Origin: Rhea pennata
Taxonomy: Eukaryota > Chordata > Aves > Rheiformes > Rheidae
Assembly (NCBI RefSeq): GCF_028389875.1
Contig: NC_084676.1
Coordinates: forward strand, 9,734,001 to 9,798,000
Reading direction: 5' to 3'
DNA: 64,000 bases
Below, in pieces: positions 12,309 through 24,235 of the stretch. Within the stretch, counting starts at the first letter, position 1, and every line of letters begins with the position of its first letter. A program made the translations under genes and the position numbers. The notes under the pieces are model-generated. The model searched no databases. It had not been told where the DNA came from and saw only the letters and a program-made list of their open reading frames with translations.

Positions 12309-15300
12309 ACTAGGGAGGATTTAATGTTCAAATATGACAGTTTTTGGTTTTTTTTTAATTTACACATCTGCTGTATCTTCTAAGGTTTCAAGCTTCTTAT
12401 GTCCAAAAAACAGAAGAAAAGCACAAATATCATCCTTTAATGGTGGCAAAAGAAATCACAAAGATTTTACCACATTTGATAGAAAATTCTTGTGCTAACA
12501 AATCTTCTACAATGACAATAAGGCACATGAGCATTTAAAATCAACAACTGGTAGAGGTTTAACACATAGAGATGCTATAAAGGCAAGGTGACAATATGCA
12601 GAGAATATACTCCATAATTATGTTTTGATGGTAGGATATAACGAGAAGACTGACCAAATACAACTCTCTGTCAGAAACTTTTGGTCAGTTCATGCAGCAC
12701 TCGGTGAAGAGCTGATGGTTGAGCAACGCAGCTTTTCTCATTCTCCGCACAAAGCAAAGTCTGTGTTAACAAATACAGCTGTGGCTGTATTGTGTGAGAA
12801 ACCACAGTGAAATGGCTTCCCCAACACTGACTGAATTCCTCCATTGATTTGTGGGAAATATTACACTTCATTGGATCCATTACAACATTTGTGCTTTACA
12901 AATAATCATAGTAAGAAACCAAGGTGATCTTTCGAATATCCTAGGCAAGATTTCAAACTTCATTCAAATAAACTAGTGTGCAAATATGTTTGGTCAGCCT
13001 ACCAATGTGATCTATTCCACTTCTGAGGTTCTGTTTGCTCAGACAACTGATTTTTTCAAGCTTGAAAAGCCTCCTCTAGGCAAAATCAACTTTTTTATTT
13101 ATTCTGCAAAATAGTATGTCACAAATAGTATCCCCTAATTATTCTGAATTTAAAATAGATCAGAAATCATACCCCAGAATATATCAAGATACCAGAGATG
13201 GTGAGTGACTCAAGAGGCTGATGAACTCTAATCCCATGTGAAGTTTTAAGTGAAAGCAAAGCTTTCCCAAAGTGAAGTTTTATCTCTTTTTAACCATGTT
13301 TCAGCGACATTTCAGATACACATTAAAATTTTCTTCCTAAAATCAATGATTAAACATTAAAAACTTGGACCCAAGTCCAGTGAAATGTTAATTCTCCTAT
13401 CTTCCTGTGGACTCCTGAGATGATTCTGGAACCCAGCTAAGAATTAAGTGCTTGCAGAGCTGAATCGATCTGGAGTTCAAATACTTTTGGCAGTAAATTT
13501 ATCCATCAGAGATTTGATTCACCATCAAACACTGCAATAGTTTGCATATTTGTGCATTAGAGAAATAGTAATACACCTTAGTTTATATCATCTGTAGGAA
13601 ATAAAACAGAAAGGCACTAATTATATCATGTAATAAATATATATATTTTTAAATTATCTGCCCTATTACCTAACCACAGGCCTCAGTTCTAGCATTGTAA
13701 TGATCTTGAAAAATAAAGCAAGACTTAAAAATCAGGTCCACTTCAGATGGAGTTTGATTAGAACAGAAAAGATCAGGCAGTTTTTCACATAAGCAACTGA
13801 TCATACAAAGGCTTACAAACCAGATAACCAAGTGCAAGTAACTCTTGGGACTTAACAAGTTTATTCACAGTGCAAAGGCATGGTGCCTTGTCTGAACTAA
13901 AGGCATTGTCCCTTTTAACTATGCCAGCATAGTAAAAGCACAAAACCCTTCTAGTGTGGACAGTTATATCAATATAAAAATCTTACAATGGTATCCATGG
14001 CATAATGATATTGCCTGAATAGTTTCACCCTCAGCTACAAGGACTTCTTCTTGCTCCAGTTTCTGTCATCTTAACTCTAGATCAACACTTCCTACTGGCC
14101 AGCCATGCCTCCAGGCTGAGGTGAGAGCCCAGAAGAGTTGAGGTCCCATGCAGAATCTAGGCAAGCTCTGTGTGGCTCAGTGCAAGGCCAGCCTAGTCTT
14201 TCTGCTCTGTTTCTGAAATGAGGATCACCCTGGAAATGCATGGGTAACTCAGCTCTCACCTACCTAAAAACTCTTAGCACCAACAGCACTGGTGCATGGC
14301 AGAGAGCTACGCGTGGTGAGCAAGAGCGAGTTAGCACTGCCCTTGAGTGAAAGAGTCAAAGAACAGGACCCAAGAAGACACGCAATATTGCTGGTTTTCT
14401 CAAGTAAGGTTTGGTCATGGAAAGCCTGGATCACACCATGGAAGCCTGCATAGCAATGGAGATCAAGGATCCAAGGCAGACACAAGCTCACACCTCATCT
14501 CAGAACAACAAGGTAGGAGGCTGCAGGTATAAAAATGTCTTAAAACCCCAGTGCCATGGCCAGAATGTTCTTCTGCTGCATTATCTTGACTCTGCACTTT
14601 AGACCCATCAGCAGTGGATTTCAGTGTCCTTTAGAACAAGCCAGCAGAAGCTAGCAGAGATGCAGGAATTGCTGGCTACTTTCTTGACAGAGAGAATCTT
14701 TCTGTTTGTTGCTGTAGCCAGATGGGGAATAACTGCAGCATTAATGGAAGCTCAGCTGTCCAGGATCGGAGAGACAAGTGCAGAATTAGGTTAAATTAGA
14801 CAAAAATAAATATGCATGAAAACAGAAATAGCATGGATCACTGACTCATATAGCAGCACTGAACAGGAATTAGGTCCCTGTGTTACTATTACACTCATTA
14901 TGGAAAAAGGCACAGAGATGTGTATACATAGCATCCTCATAATAAAGACATCTCTGTATTACCTTATTTTTCCTGAAGGGCATCATCACTTGTCCATCTA
15001 TACAAACCCTTGCATATCCACACACTTTGCTTAGGCTCCTGGGCATGCCCTTTCATAGGAGAGGATATATACAGTGGTACTCCCCTACTGACTGCCCAGA
15101 AATCCTCTTCTCCCAACCTCGGAACCCACCGTGGGGTTGGTTTGGTTTTACATTCTTTGTTGAGAAGCTTTAGCCTTATCAAAAGATTTGGCATCAAAAC
15201 TGAGTAGCAGGTCACAGGTAACAGCAATACATACAAAGGCAATGATTCTTCTATTTACAGTCAATCATACGCAATGTCATCTACAGCAAAACACAGAAGC

Positions 15301-18160
15301 AAGCGTCAAAGTGGGTGAAGGCAAGCATCTTGCACTGTATTAGAGAATAACAGATAGAGCTGCAATGATTTGTAAGGAAATCAGGATCACTAAATTGCAG
15401 AAAACTAAGGTTTACAATGTTATTAAAAACCCCAAAATAAGTACCGTGTACATCATTCTAGTAAATTTCCCTGTTTTACAAAGTGGACTGAAAATTGTTT
15501 CAGTGTGAAGACATTCACACAAGTGAATCATTTATTAATGCAATTGCCACATTAGCAGCAATTGAAACTACTATATATAGCAGCAATAAACATAAAAAGA
15601 GTGACTGACATTTGGCAACAGTATAGCTAAGACTGAGTATTAATTTCCATAATGTTGTGTTGTTATCATTAATGAATGTGCTAATGATCTCTTAATTCCT
15701 CATTTAGATTGAAAATTGCTGGTTTAGGACACTTGGGAATGGAGTCAGTGGAGTTCAACTAGTTTATACAAGCTGCCGTTCTGGTCCGTAGTTCTGAAGG
15801 TTGCATTTGGGATTAATGTCACTGTTTTTGACAGATAAATATTCCCACATACTTACAAAAATGATCATGGGGATTTCATCTTCCTATAGATTATAAATTA
15901 AACTTTGCATTCAGCTGGAAGACAGCAGGTATGGCAGACTTCTCCTTTTGAAATCTGGTACTTGAGTGCCCCTACTTATTTAAAACTGTTCAAGGCAGAA
16001 GAGTCCTTTCCAGGACAGAAATAGGCATATCACAAAGGCATGACTGGACACACATACCTGCTGCATATATCATACATCAGAAAAACAAAACAACAAAAAA
16101 AAAAAAGAACAAAAAACACTGAAACTCCTTTATAAAACAAGTCTTTAGGGCAACAATTTTCCATATGTGGTCCCTGATTCCTATATGTGAAATTGGATTA
16201 CTTCTAAAGAGTCTATAAAACACATTCAAAAAAGTGTTCTTCTCACCAATAGCCTTAAAATTGCCTAGATTCATGCCTCTGATCAAAAATGAGTACAGGG
16301 CCTATAAGGAAGAAGGCTGAAAAACACTACTTAAAGAGATTTCAATCATGATAATCTCTAATCTTTAGTTAATGCCAAAGGACTATTCTACTGAATGCTC
16401 CAGCAACTGCTATTTATTTCTGTTTCCTTCTAATGGGGGCTGTGTGCATTAATAAAGAGCATAAGCTATGACCTCTGGACATTATATTAAATAGAAACAT
16501 AAAAAGTTGGTCTCTTGGTTGGCTGCTGCTTTTGCTGTTGCATTTTAATCTTGCTTTTTTGTGTTTTGTTTGAAATGGAATTCAGAAGATAAAATTGCCA
16601 TTAGTGACTGTGCAAACAGCACTGTGGTCAAGTAAGATGTGTTCTAGCTAAACAAAAATCATTACCATGTATTAAGTTATAATTTAAATTAATTCTTTGA
16701 TATCTAATTCATGACTGTTTTATAGTGCTTTTATGCAAATACCCAAGAGCTACAAGCAAGCATCCTACTGGCTGTGGAAGTAACATTGTTAATTCCACCT
16801 TCATACCTTGGATTTTTTTAAAATGGGGTTTGATAAGTAATTACTGTTTCTGTTCTCTCAGTTAGAATTTGGCTGCACAAGCTCGCAGGGCAAAGAATCT
16901 CCATCTGGGCAATGCGGAAAGAGTACTGGAAAGAGAAAAGTCTCAAGTATAAAGGGGGAAGAATTACCCCAAGCAGTTCTACTTTACTTCTATCCACCCC
17001 AGCTGATCATCATTAGAGGAAGTTTCCTAGTCCACCAGATCAGCTTTCACTCCCTCTCAGCTGTCTATGACTGAGCTGTGACTGAGGGGCTGAGAACATC
17101 TAGCAAGGGGGTGAAAATGAGTAGCTGCCAGTTGGCAGGAATGTGTACAAGACACACTGCTTATTGCATGTTGTATTTTAATTTCTCAGCAGTACTTCTA
17201 AAGGAGGGCATTGCTTCTAGCACTACCCTGCTCTCTTGAAATATACTATTGTTAAAATTAATGTTTAAAACGATGTTCAGGCTTTTGTTTAAAATTTAAA
17301 TCCTAGTGATGCCTTTCGGTACTGTGAGAAAAATGTGCTGAAAATGATTCCAGCAGGCCTTTACACTGCCTGCTGCTGAATTCACATGTGTAGGTGCCTG
17401 CCTTTCTTCCCTGCCACCACCAGCAGGCCACAGGTGACCAGACAGCCACGAGCCTGCCCGAAGCAGGAACCTGGCAGTACCTGCTGCCAAGGATATGGCT
17501 GCTCCCTCTTGACATTGGTCCAGGGACTCTGAGCGGGAAGAGAACACAAAGCAAATTGGATGAGGACTAAATCCTAATATCTAGACTGCATTCACTCCCT
17601 AGGTAGGCATTCTCAAACACACTAATTGCTTTTATATGGCTTAGATTAATCCACCTCGGTAATACTAAACCGGTAATTACAATTAGTCAAACTGCATTAG
17701 CACAGAATAAAAAAGTTGGCACAGGAAGTTACTGCAGAACGGACAAAAACCAGCAGTCGCTATTTCAGATTCATTTCCTTGTGCAAACATGCCTTCAGGC
17801 TGAGAAAGAAAAATATTTAGGTTTCTGAATTCTGTGGAAGCTTCACTTTTCTCTGATATTTGGAGATCTGTCATTTCCTCTTGCAAAGCGACAACATAAT
17901 TCACGTAATTCAGGAAGTCTCAGTTATCTTCTTAGTATTTGCTAAAGCCACCCTCCCTGCTCCCCAATATTTCTTCTATTTGCTTCTATGATGCCCTAGA
18001 AAATGTAGCAATTTCAAGCTAACATATAAAGATTGCCAAGTTCTAGGATTCACCTTTCTGCTATCTATTGCTCTTCTTGAGGTCCTAACTCCTACAGTGA
18101 AATCATGCATGACCATTTCAGCTTTCATAGAAAGTAGGGAAAAGCTACCAGCTCCAGCTC

Positions 18161-18180
18161 AAAAAAAAAAAAAAAAAAAA
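18161..18180 (+). repeat. Poly(A) run of 20 bases
   Basis: A simple adenine homopolymer in intergenic sequence downstream of SLC26A2. It has no associated element. Confidence 0.9.
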
Positions 18181-19164
18181 TTCAAAACATAATTCTATCT
18201 AGAAAGTGTTTCATGATTAATATTTCATTTTATCACTTTCTCGATGAAGATTTGCCTGCCTGAAGATTTTTGATCTATTAAGGATAACAATATTGTTTGT
18301 ACACCACACCTTTTCCCTTTTAAAAGCCATGAAGAACCGGTGAGTCAGACTGAAAATTTCTCTGGAAGAACCATCATCTTCCAAGTATGTACTACGGGCT
18401 ACATATAGCTAATACTAAGTAAAAAAAATTTAACCCTTCAATTCTCCCTTCATAATTGTATGTTATTGCTATTAAAGAACCTCTTCCTAACCAGTGCTTG
18501 TACTTTAGCATGAAAAACAGGCTTTCTTCATTGGTCTGGGTAACTTAAAAACAAGGTAGAAATTTTTATTTACATTAATACGGTGAAATAACTTTCAGCT
18601 GCAGAATTTTCTCTGGCCGTCTTTCTAATGGCTGTATTTCTTGGCATGTCATCCCAATTACATAAAGATCATGACTAGGTATGTATAAAGGCTTTATGTT
18701 CAACAACATTTGTATTCAACAACACATGAAATCTGTGTGACATTGACAAATTTAGAGAGAGGCTGAATAGTCTTTTAGGTCTTTTACATTTTGGTGCCTA
18801 TGCTTCTGTCTACCGGCATTTAAAAACGGCTGCAAGGGGCTGTCTCGTGCTGAAATTCAAGAATTAAGAGATTTTCCGTATCTAACATCCGCAGTTCTAC
18901 ACAGATCCTAAATACGAGGAAAACAAATGATTAACCATAAATCAGACTTCTAAATCATCTCTGAATAAAATTCAGTCCAGACTATCCAAAGGAATTCAAG
19001 CTAAAGAGGCAAATTTTCCTGGCATGTAAAGACACATGTAGAAATTAGATAACTATGCCCCCTGCATCTGGCTGCATTATACTATGGGAAGACAATGACA
19101 AAGTATCTAGAGGTAATAGGTGGTTATAAGCGATTCTTTAACACTTGTTGCTCCATTTTTAAAT

Positions 19165-19170
19165 TTTATT
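19165..19170 (-). terminator. Possible proximal polyadenylation signal of SLC26A2
   Basis: The minus strand reads AATAAA about 545 bases after the SLC26A2 stop codon. A second AATAAA lies at 18570-18565. Mammalian SLC26A2 has a very long 3' UTR, so this may be a proximal site or unused. Confidence 0.3.
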
Positions 19171-19714
19171 GATCTGTTCCAAAATTAAAGAGGCTATAAA
19201 ATCACTAACTGATCACTCCAGAGCAAACAGTCCCTGTCAGTAATTCCTCAGACAATATGAGGGTGTGATCACGTGGAAGCGTATCACCAGAACTAGGGAC
19301 AAGAAATGAACTGCTGCATATTATACAATTAGCCAAAAAGGCTGGACAGCTTCAAAATCAAGTCCCTGGCAGAAAGACAGGGTTGTGATAAAGATCTCAG
19401 TGCTGATGATCTAAACTCAGGGGGCAGTTCGGACATGGAAAGTTCAAGAGAGAAAAGAAATGAGATGAACATATGTATGTAAACTCTTAGGTTCACAGAT
19501 AGGCCATGATAAAGTTAAGAATTTCATTTAGTACCACCTACTGAATCACTAGACACATAAGTTAAAGCATCAGAACACTCTGGCAGTAACCACTGCATTA
19601 ACAACAACTCCGCCTCTTTTTATCTGTCTGAGTGCAAACATAATGCATATACAAACATACCAACCCACACCCATTGTGTGGGGGGAACCATTCATGATTG
19701 CTGCCATCCCACAA

Positions 19715-21220
19715 CTAGTTTTTAGAAGCACAGCTCCTGTTGTGCTCCTGTGTACCCAGTGCAAAGTCCACAGCCTGGTGCACACTGTGGAAGAGAAGGT
19801 GGTCCTCCCCTTCTTTAAAAAATTCTCCCCGAATCAGAGAACTCCTCACAGAAGGATTGCACTGGGCCAGTAGCACCTGGACATCTATCTCTCTGTAATC
19901 CTTGCAGACCTCCTTGAGCGTACGTATTCCTGCTGTATCCAGGAACTGTATTGCACAACAGTCAATCACTATTGTGTGAAACCCCAGGGGTTCAGAGACG
20001 AGTCCCTCTGAGATGCTGTTCGGTTTGCCACCAGAATCCTCGTCTTTCTCTCTAAGCATTCTCTTTGCTGCCTTCTTCTTTGCTGCCTTCACCCAGACCG
20101 GGTTAACTCCAGTTTGCTTATATAGGGTGGATTTAAAGCATTCTTTGTTGATGTAGTAGAGGGGCGCTTCAAAACGAAACACTATGATGCCTGGCTTGGT
20201 TTGCAAGTTCTTGTAAGCAGACAAGGATTCATATGTTTCAGACTCTGCCACCCAGCCAAGCAGTGGTGCCTCCGGTCTCTGAGTTCGAAAAATGACACAG
20301 AGCATAGAAAAGCAAACACCAATCAAAAGACCAATCTCAGTACTGATGAGTGCAGAGGATGCCATAGTAACTAGCCAGATCACTGTGTCCACTTTGCTCA
20401 AATGCCACATTTTGGGCAGGTCCTTGAACTTCCGCAGGGCTCCTCTGAGGTTTACAATGGTTATGACAGCAAGGACACATTTCTGAAGGGAATAAAATAA
20501 AGGTGCAATCACAAGAAGGACTAATAGGATGACCAAAGCAGTCACCGTGCCAGATATCTGCGTCCTACAACCTGTGGACTCTTTGACAAGAGTCTTGGCA
20601 AGAGCTGCACTTGTTGTAAAGCAATGAAAGAAAGAAGGAATTATGTTGCAGAAGCCAATGGCAAACATCTCTTGATTGGCCTTCACAGTGTAACCGTGCT
20701 TCTTGGCAAACATCTCTGAGAGGGAGACAGTGATGGCAAAGCCAATAATAGCTATAGGGAGAGCGTCCAAAGCCACATTAGGAATCAGGTTCCAGTCTGG
20801 AGGGCGAGGAGGGAGAAACCCTGTTGGAATGTGTCCAGCAACACTTGAGTCATAATTCTCTCTTAGCTTCCCAAAGTGAGACGCCAAAGTAGCTACCACA
20901 ACCACAAATAATTCAACTGGTACTGGAGCCCTGAGCCTGGATTTGAAGTGTTCGTTAAGCTCTTTGGTTGGGATGAGAACAAGAAAACATAAGAAGCTGG
21001 TGATGAGATCACAAATGTTGGTCTTGTGTATGTTTCTGAAGATGTTTATCCATGTGGTTACAACGGAGCCAATGCCACTGCTCCGTGGAATGTCTACGCC
21101 CAGGAGATACTTGGCTTGTGAGGTTAGGATAGTAAAGGAGGCACCTGTGACAAATCCGCTGAGCAATGAATCGGAGAGGTACACTGAGACAAAGCCCACT
21201 TGAAAGAAACCCATGGCCAC
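19715..21220 (-). CDS. SLC26A2: SLC26A2 last coding exon
   Basis: The acceptor TTCCTTTCAG is followed by [10 protein letters not shown]. The exon encodes residues 215-715: membrane helices from the third onward, then the STAS domain, ending CASKN-stop. There is no frame break. The variable STAS loop is lysine-rich (KKKAAKR), as in mammals. It lies head to tail with the diverged paralogue about 15 kb to the left. Confidence 0.95.
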   Translation of the reverse strand: MAMGFFQVGFVSVYLSDSLLSGFVTGASFTILTSQAKYLLGVDIPRSSGIGSVVTTWINIFRNIHKTNICDLITSFLCFLVLIPTKELNEHFKSRLRAPVPVELFVVVVATLASHFGKLRENYDSSVAGHIPTGFLPPRPPDWNLIPNVALDALPIAIIGFAITVSLSEMFAKKHGYTVKANQEMFAIGFCNIIPSFFHCFTTSAALAKTLVKESTGCRTQISGTVTALVILLVLLVIAPLFYSLQKCVLAVITIVNLRGALRKFKDLPKMWHLSKVDTVIWLVTMASSALISTEIGLLIGVCFSMLCVIFRTQRPEAPLLGWVAESETYESLSAYKNLQTKPGIIVFRFEAPLYYINKECFKSTLYKQTGVNPVWVKAAKKKAAKRMLREKDEDSGGKPNSISEGLVSEPLGFHTIVIDCCAIQFLDTAGIRTLKEVCKDYREIDVQVLLAQCNPSVRSSLIRGEFFKEGEDHLLFHSVHQAVDFALGTQEHNRSCASKN

Positions 21221-24200
21221 CTGAAAGGAATCAATCACACACAATGGATTACAATACAAATCTTATAGATGTCATCATTGTGAGGTTCTGATGGAGATGA
21301 GATAACAAAAAAAAAAACATAGATGGCCTTGGAGGACAAGGAGTAGTTTGAACATTGAAAAGCTCCAGCTTTCAGCTGCTCCTAGTGCATCAGACTAAAA
21401 CGCATTTGTAATACTGAGCAGGCTTTTCTTTTTTTTTTTAAGAAGTCTTCATACTCTGAACTAGTGTTTATAGTTTGCTCATCGGTTCAACTGTTAATAA
21501 TAGCTTCTAGTTCCCTTGACTGGCAAAAAAAAAGAAACACAGGGAAAAAAAGCTTTGAAATGTTGGTTAGTTTTGCTATTTCTCTCCCCAGTTGTTACAA
21601 TCTCCATGAACCTTGCAGGGTTCCAGAACCTAGGCTTTTGACTGTCTTGCACTTGAGTCCACAACCTGCAATAAAATAAAGCTCTTAATAGTTCCTGTTT
21701 GCACTGCATAAAGCTTGGTTTATCTGATTCAGAAAGTATACGTGCTACAAATTCTTGTGATGTAGATTATAAATAAACACAAATTTTTTAAGTGCCTTGC
21801 CATTAATTTCTATTACGTTAAATAGACAAATCTTTGATGCTCTTCCAAGGTCATGACTGGCTTTATGGATACCTACCCTACAGATGCCTTTTCATATCTG
21901 GTAAATGTCCCTTCCTCCCCAACAACCTTCATGCTAAATGGAACACAAACTGCCTTAGGACAGAGTATCTAAAAACTCTTTAATTCTCTGAGCTGGCCAG
22001 CTGGGCTGTCTACACTGTCATCTGAAGGCTTCAGGCCAAAACTTAAAGTTATTAAACTTTAATTAGCGTCACTTTGATATATTCCATTAGGTAGTTAAGG
22101 CAAAATAAAGAAAAAAGTTAGAATCATTATCGGAAACTTCCTAAGAACTTGCAAAACACTACTGAAGAGAAGGCAAGTTTAGAGCCTGGAGTAACTAGAC
22201 AAAGGCTCAGCTTCAAACCCTAATAAAGGCTCCCACATAGCCCTGACAACTCAGTTAATTCAAATTTTTCTTGGCTGTAAAAAAATATTAACAATAATAC
22301 TCTTAGTTAGGGTATAGGCAACTGGGGTGAGCAAGCTTTTTTTTACTATTTGACTGGAAAGTTTCTGATACAGAGTGAATGCAATTTTGGTTGGGATTTC
22401 CAATTAAAAAAAATTGAGTGCATGAAGATCTATAGGCTGGCAGCCAGAAAGACAGTAAGTCTATGTGTGATATTCAGAGTGACTGAAGATGAAATAACCT
22501 GACTTCCTAATTTTAAAAACTTAATTCTGCTTGCAAAGAATATTAAGTGTAATTCACAACTCCAAAACTCTTTACATCCTACAGTGATGAAACACAACCT
22601 CCATTCTAGGTCAGGAGTTCCAGAATATAACTGAAATTACTCAACACTAACTTGCAGCACAAAATAAAGTCCTAGGTTGTGTCTAAAAATAATGTTTGAG
22701 TATCACAGATACATTTCCTTTTCCTCTCCTCTACAATCTGAATAGATAACACTACGATGTCATTGTAGAAACAAACGAATGTGAACCACTGAACTGAAAT
22801 ATCACAGCCCGGATGTATTGTTAAAATTAAATTCCTCTTGGTTAATGCATGACACTCTAAAAACACAGATGCCTACTTTACTTTCAGCAAATAAGCAGTG
22901 AACTCTTGGAAGTAAACACAGAAGGACTGGTAAAATATTATTTAATGATATATTCAATATGGTAATAATGACCAGTTTTATTTCAAATGTATTTTATTCT
23001 CTCAATAGTATCTTTTTCAAACAATGGCTTTGTTCTGGCTTTCAGTGAGCAAACAGCCAAGCTTTACAAGTACAGTGTAAGAGCACTAACTAAAAGGAAA
23101 CTGGAGGTAGTATTGCAGTTCGGATTATTTTTGATTTAAAAAAAGCCAGATCACCAAAGTCACAAATTGAAAGTTGACACACCACATTTTGCCTCAAGCC
23201 AATAAAAAAAAGGTTTCAGGCTAGAGTTAGGAAGATGTTATTACGGGAGCAACAAGCATTGTCTGGCAATGCTCTGTAATGGTCCTTACAGTCCACAACA
23301 GAGTAACAGAGTAACAAGCACAGAATGCTTTTAAAAGCTGCAACATCATCCTGTATGCACATTCTGCAGCTTTAAGTAAATAGCTATGACTATTTAAGGA
23401 GAGGAGAAAGAGGTGTTTCTTTCACCAAAGTAACTGGGGTCCTCCCATTTTCCATGTGTCCATTCCCATGGGATGCAGGTTAAGAACATGTGCAAACCCA
23501 GCAGTCTGTTCATATGGACAATCACTCGAAGAAGAATGAAAAGTACTTCCACAGAATAACTGTGTGCCCATCTCCTCTTACCTGATAAACTCCAGCTATG
23601 AAGGTCATGGTGGCTCCCACGGTAATTGCATAGCAGCTTTTATCACAGAATGGCTGACGTGATGTCTGATTCACAGAAGAAATGGTGGTGTTTACATATG
23701 TTACCGTATCTGCATGGACACTAAGAGCAGCAGGCTCTAAGTCATAGCCTGCTCTCTGTATCTCACGGTCCACCACTTGTCCCACCATCAGACAAAGCAC
23801 ACCAAAGATGCCAACTGAGATGTGGCGGGAGGTCCCAAATATGAAATAAATAATACTTGCAAAAAATGATGTATAAAGGCCATAAATAGGCTCCTGTCCA
23901 GCCAGGAGAGAATACGCAATTGACTGTGGGACTAGCAAAATCCCCACAATCAGACCAGACATTATGTCTCCCAGTAGACACTCTCTCAGTTTGTATTTGG
24001 GAAGCCATTGCAAGACAGGAAGGAGATTGAAAACACAGTCTTTAACTTTGTCTGGAGTGCAGCTACAAGTTTTCTTTGCTTGCTTAACCACCAGAGCCTT
24101 CATGTTCCTCTTCTTCTCTTGAGGTTCCAAGAACATTCTGTGATGAAAACTATGTTTAGCATCATCTTCTTCAGGCATTTCAGTCACTGAATGGACGTTG

Positions 24201-24223
24201 TTGAATTCTACCACTGCTGCCAT
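19715..24223 (-). CDS. SLC26A2: SLC26A2 sulfate/anion exchanger (DTDST), coding region in two exons
   Basis: Joining 24223-23582 to 21220-19715 gives 214 + 501 = 715 aa, close to the 739 aa of human SLC26A2. The product is a plasma-membrane sulfate exchanger (with chloride, oxalate or bicarbonate) that feeds sulfate into proteoglycan sulfation in cartilage. Residues 1-75 are cytoplasmic. The membrane domain follows with the sulfate-transporter signature at about 98-120 ([20 protein letters not shown]), two N-glycosylation sequons (N178, N185), the third-helix motif [10 protein letters not shown] (235-244) and the [13 protein letters not shown] and [16 protein letters not shown] motifs. The STAS domain spans about 558-702 with [17 protein letters not shown]. 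Near-identity to mammalian SLC26A2, the phase-0 intron after GVYQ and a CpG-island promoter upstream support orthology. The ATG at 24223 lies 12 bases inside the exon and is the first in frame. Confidence 0.95.
21221..23581 (-). other. SLC26A2: SLC26A2 intron between the two coding exons
   Basis: A phase-0 intron of about 2.4 kb, with donor GTAAGA and acceptor TTCCTTTCAG. It is AT-rich and I saw no repeat family, RNA gene or nested gene in it. The neighbouring paralogue has an equivalent but shorter intron (about 0.77 kb) at the same codon. Confidence 0.85.
23582..24223 (-). CDS. SLC26A2: SLC26A2 first coding exon
   Basis: It encodes residues 1-214, from [10 protein letters not shown] to the donor after FIAGVYQ (CAG then GTAAGAG). 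The exon itself begins at 24235 after a pyrimidine-rich acceptor ending GTAAG, which leaves 12 untranslated bases before the ATG. The context AAGATGG is good. The N-terminal cytoplasmic part contains a CSCTP motif, the equivalent of human CQCSP. Confidence 0.93.
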
Positions 24224-24235
24224 CTTGAAGACTCC

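Larger units (their letters stand above)
4330..19164. other. Long intergenic stretch between the two SLC26 genes
   Basis: About 15 kb without a supportable gene. It would hold the promoter and any 5' untranslated exon of the left SLC26 copy and the distal 3' UTR of SLC26A2. The open frames present are short, lack homology I recognise and overlap AT-rich sequence. The only items identified are old transposon fragments and homopolymer runs, listed separately. Confidence 0.6.
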
